NCBI GenBank assembly: GCA_963759875.1
Contig: CAVXBB010000002.1
Location: forward strand, 186,001-250,000
Source of the DNA: JAFAGX01 sp963759875
Lineage (GTDB): Bacteria > Acidobacteriota > Terriglobia > Terriglobales > Acidobacteriaceae
Length of the DNA stretch: 64,000 bases
Direction of reading: 5' to 3'
Under the pieces are notes generated by a model. The model was given only the letters and a program-made list of their open reading frames with translations. It made no database searches and was not told the origin of the DNA. Within the stretch, counting starts at the first letter, position 1. Each line of letters opens with the position of its first letter. Positions 54,952 to 63,436 of the stretch are shown here, piece after piece. The position numbers were made by a program, and so were the translations under genes.

Positions 54952-56665
54952 CTTCTTGAATCGCTGCAGAGCCAGTCTTCTTGCTTTCTTGACCCTCTTA
55001 GAGTCATTAGCGCTTCTCGCGCAACATGACACCTCTGTTCAATTCACTCGGCCTACTAGCGGCCTTGTTAATGCTGCGGAATTTTCTGGCCCCGATTGGT
55101 TGGCTAGAGTGAACGCGGCCGTCGCAGCCTTGCCCAAAGGCGGCACTATCGAAGTTCCGGATTCCATCGCTGGCACCGCAGCAACAGTCGGAGATGTCCC
55201 TGCTAATGCCACGCTCGAATTCACCGGCAGTGGCACGTTTGGATTCTGCCAAATCAATGTTGGTCGGTTTAGCAAAATCTATAACAATGATGCTGTCCTG
55301 GAATTGAATGCCGCCAACTGCGTTGGAATCAACCAGCAGAATGGCGCAATTCTTCAAACATCCGATAAGTTCATTCTTGATGGGGTCAGGATCGACTGTG
55401 ATCACCAACCAAACTCCACTGGGATTTTTGTGGGATCTGGACATGCACAGACCTCTATGCGGAATGTGACCGTAGTTAATTGCACAAGCGTAGGCATACG
55501 ATTGGATGGGGTACAGTTCGGAGAATTCTCGAATGTTTCGCTTTATGACAATTTTGTGGGGCTAAAAATCTACAGCACTGCTGCTGGAGGTGGCGGAAAT
55601 TCCAACACTTTCTATGGACTCAAGGTTGTAGGAAGCACGGTCGGTGTTCTGATTGCCGCCAACTCTGAGTTTGGCATGGGAGCAGATTATTTCGTTAATC
55701 CTAGCCTTCTGGAAAACTCGGCGGCGGCGATGGCAATCTTCGGACGAAAGTGGGAAACAGACGTTCACTGGTACGGAGGCGCACCCGAACACACCGGGGA
55801 AAGGGGAGGCCAACAGACGGCCACCATTGATGGCCGGTTCGTACAGCATGCGTCCATCTATGCGAATCTGGCGCGAGTAATTCTCAACGATGTGTTCGTT
55901 GCGGAAGCCACTATCAACCCGTTCATAAGGGCAGAGAACCATTCAGAAGTCGTTCTCAACAATATTTCCGGATATGGAAATACGGCCGGAACACTAGTCA
56001 GCGCGGACTCTACCAGTACAACCTCTCTTCAGGGAAATATCAGCAGCGTGGGTACGATCGAGAATGTGGCGACCTACCCTTCGAGGCTCAATACATCTTC
56101 ATATTACAGAATAGTCGGCGCCCCGCTGATATCAACAAATCTCAACATCCCCAACGCATTTGCTGGAAATGCGAATTCCCCTTCAGTCGCGGATATCCGC
56201 GGAGCAAAAACTTCGAGCACATCAACGGACTCTGTGATGGGACCTGTCACAAACGTGACCTACGCAGCCACGCCTGGAACCCAGGAGACCAACCGGGTCA
56301 ATTTCGGCAATTTGGTTTCTTCTCGACAGGCTGATCAGCAAGATATTGTGGTGAGCATCCTGTTAAAAGCATCCGTCGATTGCACGTATGTCCTTGAAGC
56401 GTACGGTGATGGATACACAGCCACCCCTGTTCGCCTTGAAGCTGGCAAATGGACACGAGGAATTATCGTAAAGCCTAAGACACGGCCAGGTGCCGGTTTC
56501 ACCTTAGTTGGTTGGCCATCAGATTTGAGCGGTCCGACTATCAGTTTTTCGAAACTTGAGGTGCTTGCCATCCCCGCTGGCTCTCTTGAATTCCAAGGCT
56601 ATGTTGGGACGGTGCTGACCACCGGAGCAGTGAATCCGAAAAATTCGGCCGGAACGAATTACTAA
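54935..56665 (+). CDS. Secreted pectate-lyase-like beta-helix protein
   Basis: 576 residues at the end of the EPS operon. A signal peptide is seen in 'RASLLAFLTLLESLALLAQ'. 'LVNAAEFSGPDWLARVNAAV' followed by 'ALPKGGTIEVPDSIAGTAAT' is the opening of the Pectate_lyase_3 type fold. Asn/Ser-rich coils follow, and the last ~150 residues form a beta-sandwich-like region ('VVSIPVLLK'-like segment then 'VLEAYGDGYTATPVRLEAGK'). The start is TTG 54935 or, more likely for a good signal peptide, TTG 54956. Beta-helix proteins at the end of EPS operons are often lyases or hydrolases of the same polymer. Not closely similar to the three paralogues at the left. Confidence 0.75.
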   Translation: MPKGNFFLNRCRASLLAFLTLLESLALLAQHDTSVQFTRPTSGLVNAAEFSGPDWLARVNAAVAALPKGGTIEVPDSIAGTAATVGDVPANATLEFTGSGTFGFCQINVGRFSKIYNNDAVLELNAANCVGINQQNGAILQTSDKFILDGVRIDCDHQPNSTGIFVGSGHAQTSMRNVTVVNCTSVGIRLDGVQFGEFSNVSLYDNFVGLKIYSTAAGGGGNSNTFYGLKVVGSTVGVLIAANSEFGMGADYFVNPSLLENSAAAMAIFGRKWETDVHWYGGAPEHTGERGGQQTATIDGRFVQHASIYANLARVILNDVFVAEATINPFIRAENHSEVVLNNISGYGNTAGTLVSADSTSTTSLQGNISSVGTIENVATYPSRLNTSSYYRIVGAPLISTNLNIPNAFAGNANSPSVADIRGAKTSSTSTDSVMGPVTNVTYAATPGTQETNRVNFGNLVSSRQADQQDIVVSILLKASVDCTYVLEAYGDGYTATPVRLEAGKWTRGIIVKPKTRPGAGFTLVGWPSDLSGPTISFSKLEVLAIPAGSLEFQGYVGTVLTTGAVNPKNSAGTNY

Positions 56666-56714
56666 GTGAGCTTTTGGCGGTGCGCGAGGCCCGCCAGGTT
56701 CAAAAAACCATATC

Positions 56715-58973
56715 CTATTGATGCACGACCCAGAGAGAGACTGCTGATTGACCTAAACCTCTTGCGGGCAATAAGACGGTTCCCTCAACAGAGTTGGCCG
56801 AGAAGCTTTCCACCTTTTGGAGTTGCGTCAGTTGTACCGACGGAGGAGTCTTTCCGCAGGAAACCCAATAGTTAAGATTGCTGGTCTCAGCGTCAATCAA
56901 ATAGCGATCCGCAGTTACGGTGCCATTGAAGGGTAAGTTTTTCAGAGCCACAGATACGTTTTCTTCCGTTGTTTGGTCCGAGTAGTTCTTGTTTTTGTAA
57001 TCGAACAGGTAATTGTAGTTCGCCACGATTACACTTGCAGACTTCGAGTCCGACGAAGCGAGCGCATACAGATTTGGTTTCGCAGGGTTCAAGTTGGCCA
57101 ATTTCCTTGTGCCCGTCATTCGCCCGACCATGCTAAAGGCATTCGAAATCGGCTTGGGGTATTCAATGCCATTTTCGACGTGATCCCACGACGCCCCGTA
57201 CATGTCCGCGTTCACACCGGCTGTATCGTGCCCTTGATTGTCTCGCACCTCGAGAAATGACCCACCTGTAACAGTTCCCTTCAAGGCCTGAAGCAGGAAA
57301 TAAACTGCCCAAGCCGCCCCCGTTTGTGAGCTATTGATTGCGCCGAAGTAGCTATCGCCAGCGTCACTTGCTCCCCATTCCGAAATCCAAATCTCCGATT
57401 GTGAATAACCACTTGAATTAAGGGTATTCCGTATGCTTTGGGCATATTTCGCTAGGTCACCCGCTTCACCTTCATAGATGTGAAGTGAGATAACATCGAG
57501 CCGCAACCCCAAAGCGGCGTATTTTTCGATGACTTGATTCTGCCAAAGCTGCCCTGACCCATAATAGACGGTCCAGAATCCCGTGGCGGGCGCAGCAATT
57601 TTGACTTTTTTGTTGGGATTCTCTTGGGCAACGGCGGCCACTGCTTTTGCCCAATGGCTATAGACTGCGTCAAACTGGGTGAAGCGGCTGGGATCGCCTT
57701 GAGCAACGCTTGAATTGGTGGTCAACCACAGAGCTCGCGGATCTGTGGTCGTATCTATTTCATTTTCCACTTCAAATAGAGCTTCGCTGAATCCCGTGCC
57801 AGTGTATTGATTGACAACGTAGTTCACAATCGCATAACACAATGCATCATACTGCGCCCATTGGCTGCTGCCCCACTGCCGCGGATTCCCTGCTATGGAT
57901 GATGGCGCCCATTGTCCTACTATGACGTGCGGAGTCAAATTGAAGTGCTTCATGTTTGCAAGGTCATTATTCAAGCGGCTGCATCCGGTAAGGTTTCCAT
58001 TGCCATCTAGCGCGCAGTCACCCAAGCCGTTAATGTTCCTCATCCGCTTCATCGTGAATTGAGACGAAATCAGCCTCCAGTCGGGGTAAAGACCGCCATC
58101 CGATTCCGGGGCGGATGCGCTCGCATAGATATTCTTGGCTGCGGCCATATCGTCTTTGCCCGTTTCGCTCACCGTTTCCGCAGCATCTACCACTACATCC
58201 GCTTGCGAAATATCTGGAGGTAAAGCTACTTGAATTAGACCCATGGCTGATGTAGCTGATCCGGGGTTAGGATTCTTGACCAGAATCTCCACCCTTCCAA
58301 TCTGGGATTGGCCAGCAATTCCGGTCGCGACAAGCTGCGTTGGTGACTTAAACGAGGTCTGCAGGATGTTGCCAGCGAAAATAACTTCTGCCCCCCTTAC
58401 AAAATTGCTTCCGCTTACAGTCACTGAAAAGCTCCCCACAGAGATCGCGTTTGGGGAGACTGCAGTTAGCACTGGAATCGGGTTCTCAAGCGTAACTTGA
58501 GCCGGCGCTGAGACCCATTTTCCTACACTGGCCGTTACTCTCGCTGTGCTCGAATTAGGAAGTGCCGAAGGTGCTCTGTAGAGACCCTTGGCGTCGATTG
58601 TACCGACCGTTGGATTACCTCCAGCGATGCCATTCACTGACCAGCTGATGTCAGGAGTGGTTTCGCCTGCTGCGCCTATGCAAGGGCGAGGCGTCTGTTC
58701 GCTCTGCTCCCGTTCACTTCTATTCAATGCCGCATTTTCTGCGCAACCTGGTGGAACGGCGGGCCGAAGAATAGAACCTTTTGCAAAGAACTGCTGTGTG
58801 GCACCCGCGCGAATCTGGATTGTCGCCGGTGTAACGGATAATTGCTGCGAAGGCGCTTGGGAGGATGACGGCCCTGTTCCATTGGAAGCGCCACAACCAT
58901 AAAGCATGGAGAGTGCTAAGAAGATTGCGAGAAAATTCATGGACTGCCGGGGGGAAACCGTTTTCAGCAGCAT
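56715..58973 (-). CDS. Lipoprotein with Ig-like, IPT/TIG and GH39-like glycoside hydrolase domains
   Basis: 752 residues. Lipobox 'FLALSMLYGCGAS' with Cys near residue 27. A Big-type Ig-like domain follows ('PDISWSVNGIAGGNPTVGTI', 'DAKGLYRAPSAL'), then an IPT/TIG domain ('PIPVLTAVSPNAISVGSF') and a (beta/alpha)8 clan-A hydrolase domain. This has putative acid/base Glu in 'EALFEVENEIDTTT' (about residue 403) and nucleophile Glu in 'EIWISEWGASDAG' (about 529), plus a C-terminal beta domain. GH39 enzymes include xylosidases and EPS hydrolases such as PslG. The start is fixed by the shared 'MLLxTxSPRQ' of the paralogue at 59200. Convergent with the EPS operon, it may trim or free its polymer. Confidence 0.8.
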   Translation of the reverse strand: MLLKTVSPRQSMNFLAIFLALSMLYGCGASNGTGPSSSQAPSQQLSVTPATIQIRAGATQQFFAKGSILRPAVPPGCAENAALNRSEREQSEQTPRPCIGAAGETTPDISWSVNGIAGGNPTVGTIDAKGLYRAPSALPNSSTARVTASVGKWVSAPAQVTLENPIPVLTAVSPNAISVGSFSVTVSGSNFVRGAEVIFAGNILQTSFKSPTQLVATGIAGQSQIGRVEILVKNPNPGSATSAMGLIQVALPPDISQADVVVDAAETVSETGKDDMAAAKNIYASASAPESDGGLYPDWRLISSQFTMKRMRNINGLGDCALDGNGNLTGCSRLNNDLANMKHFNLTPHVIVGQWAPSSIAGNPRQWGSSQWAQYDALCYAIVNYVVNQYTGTGFSEALFEVENEIDTTTDPRALWLTTNSSVAQGDPSRFTQFDAVYSHWAKAVAAVAQENPNKKVKIAAPATGFWTVYYGSGQLWQNQVIEKYAALGLRLDVISLHIYEGEAGDLAKYAQSIRNTLNSSGYSQSEIWISEWGASDAGDSYFGAINSSQTGAAWAVYFLLQALKGTVTGGSFLEVRDNQGHDTAGVNADMYGASWDHVENGIEYPKPISNAFSMVGRMTGTRKLANLNPAKPNLYALASSDSKSASVIVANYNYLFDYKNKNYSDQTTEENVSVALKNLPFNGTVTADRYLIDAETSNLNYWVSCGKTPPSVQLTQLQKVESFSANSVEGTVLLPARGLGQSAVSLWVVHQ

Positions 58974-59070
58974 ATCCTACTACCTTGAGGATGTATTTTT
59001 CTAGAGAGCTATCCGATTCTGAGGCTAGATGGGTGAGGGTATAAACGAAAGGTCACCAAAGGCCACTGGC

Positions 59071-59092
59071 GAGCACTCTTTTGGTACTCTGC
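59071..59092 (-). promoter_or_regulatory. Upstream element shared by two lipoprotein genes, copy 1
   Basis: The plus-strand text 'GAGCACTCTTTTGGTACTC' lies 98 bases upstream of the ATG at 58973. A near copy is found 79 bases upstream of the paralogue's ATG at 59853. The bases between also match partly ('CCGGGGGGAA', 'CAGCAGCAT', 'TACTACCTT'). A common promoter or operator is likely. Confidence 0.45.
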
Positions 59093-59199
59093 CGCGGAAT
59101 GTGTGAGGGAGACCGCAGGATTTCGTTGCAGCAGCTGAGAGGAGCGACCCCTTCCTGCTGGCCCGCTTGCGCTCTCAAGTTTCGCCTGGCAAGGCTATT

Positions 59200-59853
59200 T
59201 CAGTAAGCCACCCGGGAGCCGGTCAGCGCGTACGTAGGTGAAAGCATAACCACCGCGCTTGCGAAGACCTCCGATTCATGTGCGCTCACTGCAGTTATTG
59301 TGACTGAAGGCCAGGGGGTCGGGACTGCTGGGGCAGTATAGACGCCTTTTGCCGATACGCTGCCGACACTGGCATCCCCTCCTTCGTGGCCCTCAACAAG
59401 CCATCTGACTGCGTGATGGGTCGGCCCTCTAAGAAAAGCCGTAAATTGCAGACTCTGGTTTGGGGCTAGAGTTGTACGAGTCGGGTATATTGAAATCTTC
59501 TTGGGACTGGGCACAGCTACGACCAGGGTCGCCTGGCTAAGCGTTCGTGGACGGACGTTACTCCTAACTGCATCTGCTCTTAGAACACCATTCACCAGCC
59601 AGGTGGGGTAACCGCCCACCCGGTGACTCAAGCCGCCAGACTGCACAGACGTAACGGAGGCTAGTACCGCCTCCCTTTCAGAGTTGGCCTGGCTCTTTGG
59701 CCTTACTGACGTCCGACCGGGAATATTGCTAAATGGCGACGTTGGTGGATGAAGTGAAACGTCTCGGCTGCTACAAGCACAGAGTAAGAAAAGCACCCTG
59801 AGGAGCGCGAGACTATTGACGAACTGCCGGGGGGAAGAGGTTGTCAGCAGCAT
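59200..59853 (-). CDS. Short lipoprotein, paralogue of the GH39-like protein's N-terminal part
   Basis: 217 residues. 'MLLTTSSPRQFVN' matches the start of the 56715-58973 product, and 'LLRVLFLLCACSS' is a lipobox. After a divergent linker, one Big-type Ig-like domain appears ('ISIYPTRTTLAPNQSLQFTA', 'AVRWLVEGHEGGDASVGSVS', 'AKGVYTAPAVP'), then the protein ends. The hydrolase and TIG domains are absent. It could be a surface protein in its own right or a truncated duplicate; the 226 bases between the two genes show no remains of a hydrolase. Confidence 0.7.
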   Translation of the reverse strand: MLLTTSSPRQFVNSLALLRVLFLLCACSSRDVSLHPPTSPFSNIPGRTSVRPKSQANSEREAVLASVTSVQSGGLSHRVGGYPTWLVNGVLRADAVRSNVRPRTLSQATLVVAVPSPKKISIYPTRTTLAPNQSLQFTAFLRGPTHHAVRWLVEGHEGGDASVGSVSAKGVYTAPAVPTPWPSVTITAVSAHESEVFASAVVMLSPTYALTGSRVAY

Positions 59854-59931
59854 GTTGTACTACCTTAACTATTTTTCTAAAACAGGATGGGCGGGCGGGA
59901 GCTCTGAAGGAAGATCACGAAAGGGCACACG

Positions 59932-59952
59932 GAGTACTTTTTTGGTACAGCA
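59932..59952 (-). promoter_or_regulatory. Upstream element shared by two lipoprotein genes, copy 2
   Basis: 'GAGTACTTTTTTGGTACAG' on the plus strand, 79 bases before the ATG at 59853, matches the element at 59071. It contains GTAC...GTAC half sites (AGTAC and GGTAC) spaced by a T run. Confidence 0.45.
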
Positions 59953-59956
59953 GACG

Positions 59957-60184
59957 CTAACAACCATGAACACCCCTGTGGCAATTGCTGCAAAGCGTTA
60001 TCAAGTTCTTCTCTGAATCCTCGCCTGCGTGACTACGGAATCGTCTGTGGTGTACTTCAAGGTGGGCCATCGCGCCGCATGCTTGGCATCTCCACCGGTC
60101 GCGCTCAAGTACTCGATTCCGAAGCTGCGCATATAGTTCCGGAAAGAGACGCAACGGCGGGCGTTTTGGAGTGAATGAACTCAC
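59957..60184 (-). CDS. Small HNH endonuclease
   Basis: 75 residues made almost only of an HNH domain: 'LRNRVLERDRWRCQACG' with the first Cys pair, 'HLEVHHRRFRSHAGED' with the catalytic His pair, and 'NLITLCSNCHRGVHG' with the second Cys pair and last His. Such minimal HNH proteins are common in phages and mobile elements. The ATG at 60184 lies inside the 3' end of the preceding gene (80-base overlap), so an internal start may be used. Confidence 0.8.
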   Translation of the reverse strand: MSSFTPKRPPLRLFPELYAQLRNRVLERDRWRCQACGAMAHLEVHHRRFRSHAGEDSEKNLITLCSNCHRGVHGC

Positions 60185-60905
60185 GGTACCGTTTCACTTT
60201 GTTGAACTGATCCAGAAATTCCTGTTGTTCTTCGTGCGGAAGGAACTTAAAGAATCTTACGACGGATTCCAATAGAACCTGCGGATTCCCGTTCTCCAGG
60301 TTCGCACCTGCCAGAAAATCGGCGCAGATCATCTCTAAGCAATATCCACGAGAGTTGTCGGTTCCAAGCATCAGAGCAGCTGTCTCAAGCGCCTGGTCAA
60401 TGATCGGGATCTGGCTTTTGTACAGTTTGAAGTAGACAATTTCCCACGGTTCTGTTATTTTTCCCGTCAGCTCGCGCTCGACTTCCTGCTTAAACTCCTC
60501 CTTCGACAACTCTCTGGCTTTGTGCAACCAGGTTGCACAATCGAAGGCCTGTTTGTCCCGTCGCGCGATTTTTGCCAATTCGATTCCCTTGCTCCACCCC
60601 ACCTTCTTCAGTTCCCTTCTCGCCTGCGCTGGCAGGTGCTCGTGGATTGACATCAGGTAATACGCCTTCCTTCTCGACTCCGGGAATCTCCTCTCCAGAA
60701 AATCATCAAACGACGCGAGGTTCTCCACCCGCCAATACTGCCCTGCCCGTACTTCACACAGATAACGCCCGAGTTCCACGAATTTCGTATCCCGCTCCAT
60801 CTCCCTTTGCTTTTCCCAGGCCAGGATCTCGTCAATCTTACCCAGCACGAACAGAGCTCGGCGACGATTGAACTTGGGCAACACCGGCGGTTCTCTAGTA
60901 AGCAA
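60105..60905 (-). CDS. Conserved-looking hypothetical protein of a mobile element
   Basis: About 266 residues, start uncertain: TTG 60905 would overlap the upstream stop, while an open frame extends to 61103 inside the preceding gene. Mostly helical and charged, with 'RRALFVLGKIDEILAWEKQR', 'FDDFLERRFPESRRKAYYLM' and 'LPHEEQQEFLDQFNKVKRYR'. The middle part 'RKAYYLMSIHEHLP' and 'WSKGIELAKIARRD' recalls proteins annotated near phage recombination genes, but no family name can be given. It belongs to a minus-strand set of overlapping genes from 62866 to 59957. Confidence 0.6.
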   Translation of the reverse strand: MLTREPPVLPKFNRRRALFVLGKIDEILAWEKQREMERDTKFVELGRYLCEVRAGQYWRVENLASFDDFLERRFPESRRKAYYLMSIHEHLPAQARRELKKVGWSKGIELAKIARRDKQAFDCATWLHKARELSKEEFKQEVERELTGKITEPWEIVYFKLYKSQIPIIDQALETAALMLGTDNSRGYCLEMICADFLAGANLENGNPQVLLESVVRFFKFLPHEEQQEFLDQFNKVKRYREFIHSKTPAVASLSGTICAASESST

Positions 60906-61704
60906 GCTCGTCAAGCCAACCAAGATCTTCTGCTCCTGGCCGCCGTACGAGAGCGGCTTCGGCCAAATCCTTTCTATTGAGACATAGTCCAATGTAAGGA
61001 CAGCTGCTACAGGGATTCTGGGGAAAGCGAATGCCCGAGTGTGGCAGGAACTCGGCGGATTCGATTCTCCTGATCGTGTCTTCCACCAGGTGGCCGAACT
61101 CACTACGCTGCTCGTCAGTGATCGTGGTACGAAGATATTGAATCTCGACGAGCCGTTTGCGCACGAACACGACCTGAGCGACTTCGGAGATGCCCGTTAT
61201 CCAGGAGTAGCAGACCAGCTGTGGGTCGAGAGCTAGTAATCCTTGTGGCTCTTCCGGGTAGCGGCTGGATGTGGTTTTCCATTCCAATAGACACCCGGTT
61301 CCATCGAGCTTGCCAAGGGCATCGACATAGGCCACGAATTCACTCGTTGCTGAGATCGGTCGAGTGAACTTGATCTGCAGACTTCGGCGGGGCTGGCGCA
61401 TGCGGACGCGATCGTCCTGGCAGAAGCGGTCGAGCAGTTTGATACCTTGCTCAAGCATGCGGTCCCAGGTGTCGCCATTGGAGTAGTGCAGACCATGGTT
61501 TTGATAACTTTGCCATTCTCGAAACAGCGCCTCTGCTGCATCCTGCCGCAGGAAGTAGGCGCCCAGAGCTCGTTCAAAGGCACGGCCGAAGAGCATTGCC
61601 GCGCGAGTATCCTTCTCCTGCCAACCATCTAGGTAGCGATGGCGATATCGCCGAGGGCAGGTCAGATAATGGCTGATCTGAGTGTAGCTGTAGATCATGG
61701 TCAT
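60895..61704 (-). CDS. PD-(D/E)XK nuclease, Cas4/RecB-like with Fe-S cysteines
   Basis: About 269 residues from ATG 61704, which overlaps the stop of the upstream gene by four bases. 'IYSYTQISHYLTCPRRYRHR' opens like RecB-family nucleases and supplies the first Cys. The catalytic set is 'FVAYVDALGK' (Asp) and 'GTGCLLEWKTTS' (Glu-x-Lys). The C-terminal 'NPCSSCPYIGLCLNRKDL' gives three more Cys, the AddB/Cas4-type 4Fe-4S arrangement. Likely a 5'-3' exonuclease acting with the annealing-type protein encoded at 62141. No CRISPR array or other cas gene is present. Confidence 0.85.
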   Translation of the reverse strand: MTMIYSYTQISHYLTCPRRYRHRYLDGWQEKDTRAAMLFGRAFERALGAYFLRQDAAEALFREWQSYQNHGLHYSNGDTWDRMLEQGIKLLDRFCQDDRVRMRQPRRSLQIKFTRPISATSEFVAYVDALGKLDGTGCLLEWKTTSSRYPEEPQGLLALDPQLVCYSWITGISEVAQVVFVRKRLVEIQYLRTTITDEQRSEFGHLVEDTIRRIESAEFLPHSGIRFPQNPCSSCPYIGLCLNRKDLAEAALVRRPGAEDLGWLDELAY

Positions 61705-62144
61705 GCCACCTCGGATCCTGGAGCGGATTGCGGCGATACGACCGCGGGTGAGAGCTCCTGCCACTGGCTGGCTGGCGCGAACCCTTCGAGATTGACGAGC
61801 GTAGTGCCATTTACCACAACATGGCCGATTTTGACCACGCCTTGGAGTCCAACCAAGCTCTTCTCGTCGATTTCATCTTGACCGAGCAGGTCGGTGTCAT
61901 AGCCAAAGTCACGTAGGAACCAGTTCAGCTTCCAAAGAACTCGGCGCGTGGCATAAATTCGACCTGTAATGGATCGACTGGCAAAATGTTGAGGTTCGAG
62001 CACCAGCAGTCGAAGAATGTAGTAGGGCTTTTCGATATGCCAGCGATATTGCGCACGAGCCACTCGGACCAGATACAGGCTATCTGGCAGAAGGACGCTT
62101 CCTGCAGGATCAGCCTCGTGCAGTCCTTCGATGCGGCGCTTCAT
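61701..62144 (-). CDS. Hypothetical protein between annealing-type and exonuclease genes
   Basis: About 147 residues from ATG 62144, overlapping the upstream stop by four bases and the downstream start by four, so tightly coupled. Beta-rich: 'LYLVRVARAQYRWHIEKPYY', 'RIYATRRVLWKLNWFLRDFG' and 'GVVKIGHVVVNGTTLVNLEG'. The pattern is like small single-strand-binding phage proteins (DUF669-type) that sit beside annealing proteins, but this is only a resemblance. Confidence 0.65.
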   Translation of the reverse strand: MKRRIEGLHEADPAGSVLLPDSLYLVRVARAQYRWHIEKPYYILRLLVLEPQHFASRSITGRIYATRRVLWKLNWFLRDFGYDTDLLGQDEIDEKSLVGLQGVVKIGHVVVNGTTLVNLEGFAPASQWQELSPAVVSPQSAPGSEVA

Positions 62145-62866
62145 GCGGCACCCGCTTTCGAATTCCCATAGCTGTTGAGCTGGCAAACCAACGCGCTGCG
62201 GTCTTTCTCCGCCTGTTCAGCCAGGTGTGCGACGAATTTCTCGACCTGCTCCCGAGTGGCATCACGCAGCGCCTTCACGCCACAGAACTCCGTAGCGTAG
62301 GACTTAACGGCAGTCGCATCGAGTTGATGCTGGCGAATCAGTTGGCAGAGGCGATCGCGAACCGTACGCCCGCCAAAGTTCCCATTTCCGTTCGCCGGTT
62401 GTGGAGCCTTCCTGCTAAAAGGTCCAACTTCCTCGACCGAGCAAATGCCGATTCCGTATGCTTTGCGCAAAGCACGATTGACTGCGCGGGTTTCCGCCAT
62501 GCGCATTTCAGCACCGCGGACCAATGGAGAAACATTCGACGTATCCGCATCCCCGTAACCGACGAAGCCTCTGCAGCTGGCGCTCTTGTACACAATTGCT
62601 CTGAAGGCCCAACGCTGTAATGCCGGATTGCAGAATTGCTTTTCAGGAGTTGTTCGGATGCCGGCGCAATGTTTTCGAACAGCAACCCGCAGGAGCCCGG
62701 CATGGGTCACATACCAGTGCTGATTGAGAAATAGAAGATCACCCAGAGCAACCGACAAGCAGAAACGAGTCGTGAGTTCTTTGAGTGTTTGCAATGCAGT
62801 TTTAGGCAGGTTTCCCCATAGCCGTTTTGCAATAACCTGATTGGATCGAAAACGATGTGCTGTCAT
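62141..62866 (-). CDS. Putative single-strand annealing (Rad52/ERF-like) protein
   Basis: 241 residues. 'RGAEMRMAETRAVNRALRKA' followed by 'YGIGICSVEEVG' recalls the conserved helix of Rad52/ERF-type annealing proteins (AETRAxxRALxxxxG). The C-terminal part has 'DRLCQLIRQHQLDATAVKSY', a small helical domain seen in phage recombination proteins. It is the first gene of the minus-strand set and lies next to a Cas4/RecB-like nuclease. A polypurine ribosome-binding site (AAGGGGGG) precedes the ATG. Confidence 0.65.
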   Translation of the reverse strand: MTAHRFRSNQVIAKRLWGNLPKTALQTLKELTTRFCLSVALGDLLFLNQHWYVTHAGLLRVAVRKHCAGIRTTPEKQFCNPALQRWAFRAIVYKSASCRGFVGYGDADTSNVSPLVRGAEMRMAETRAVNRALRKAYGIGICSVEEVGPFSRKAPQPANGNGNFGGRTVRDRLCQLIRQHQLDATAVKSYATEFCGVKALRDATREQVEKFVAHLAEQAEKDRSALVCQLNSYGNSKAGAA

Positions 62867-62893
62867 ACGAACCCCCCTTCATAATAATAGCAC

Positions 62894-62930
62894 ACAAGAT
62901 GCTCTTGTAGCACGTTAACAAACGCTACAA
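62894..62930. promoter_or_regulatory. Overlapping inverted repeats upstream of the recombination genes
   Basis: ACAAGA-TGC-TCTTGT (62894-62908) and TTGTAGC-N12-GCTACAA (62905-62930) share bases, in the 107-base gap before the ATG at 62866. The hexamer TAGCAC is also repeated at 62888 and 62908. It looks like an operator region of an element regulator. Confidence 0.5.
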
Positions 62931-62973
62931 AAACATGCGATCCGTGTCGAGCACACGATCACTTGGAGATTAG

Positions 62974-63252
62974 CTATTTCGATTTCTGGGCTTTCAATAT
63001 GCTCTCTGCGCGGTCTTTGACTGCTCGTGCAACAAAGCTACTGATATTCTCTCCAGCCTGCTCAGCAGCTCGAGTAACAATCGCGTGGGTGCCATCATCT
63101 AGATAGCCCACGATTCGATGGGGGAAACCTTTGCGCGGCCGACGCCGTTTACTGCGGTCACCCTTCGGGAGCATGTGAGGAATTCTAGCCCTTGGCGTAG
63201 GTGTGTTGGCAGTTCGTTTCGCAATACCTAGCTTCGATTGAAAAATTCTCAT
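62974..63252 (-). CDS. Ribbon-helix-helix-like small protein
   Basis: 92 residues, very basic N-terminal half ('LPKGDRSKRRRPRKGFPHR'). 'RIVGYLDDGTHAIVTRAAEQ' then 'AGENISSFVARAVKDRAESI' fits the beta-alpha-alpha pattern of CopG/DUF1778 proteins. Candidates are an antitoxin, a relaxosome accessory or a repressor of the neighbouring genes. No toxin gene is seen next to it. Strong inverted repeats lie on both sides (62894-62930 and 63288-63315). Confidence 0.6.
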   Translation of the reverse strand: MRIFQSKLGIAKRTANTPTPRARIPHMLPKGDRSKRRRPRKGFPHRIVGYLDDGTHAIVTRAAEQAGENISSFVARAVKDRAESILKAQKSK

Positions 63253-63253
63253 T

Positions 63254-63436
63254 TTGAAGGTATATTTTTTCCACGGAAATCGTGTCTACGGGTCCGGCTA
63301 CTTGGCCGGACCCGTTGCCATTTTATGGGGAATTTACAAGCAATCCGACCCCGCGGGATTCGAAGGGAAGCGCCCAAGAAAAGTAGCTCTCACGCGTAAA
63401 AAGAAGATCGCGAAAGGAAGGAGGAATCAAACATGA
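63254..63436 (+). CDS. Possible small basic protein coupled to the next gene
   Basis: A 60-codon frame with TTG start and no ribosome-binding site; its TGA overlaps the ATG at 63433 by four bases. The C-terminal half is basic ('VALTRKKKIAKGRRNQ'). A strong hairpin lies inside it. Coupling makes it possible, but it may be chance. Confidence 0.3.
   Translation: MKVYFFHGNRVYGSGYLAGPVAILWGIYKQSDPAGFEGKRPRKVALTRKKKIAKGRRNQT
63288..63315. repeat. 11-bp perfect inverted repeat (hairpin)
   Basis: ACGGGTCCGGC and GCCGGACCCGT with a 6-base loop. It lies 35 bases upstream of the start of the RHH gene and 118 bases before the gene at 63433. Without a T run it is a poor terminator; an operator, attenuator or transfer-origin arm is possible. 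Confidence 0.7.

Noticed and set aside
60895..61704. Possible cas4 gene of a CRISPR system
   Set aside because: The nuclease has Cas4-like motifs and cysteines, but there is no repeat array and no other cas gene; phage-type annealing and HNH genes surround it.
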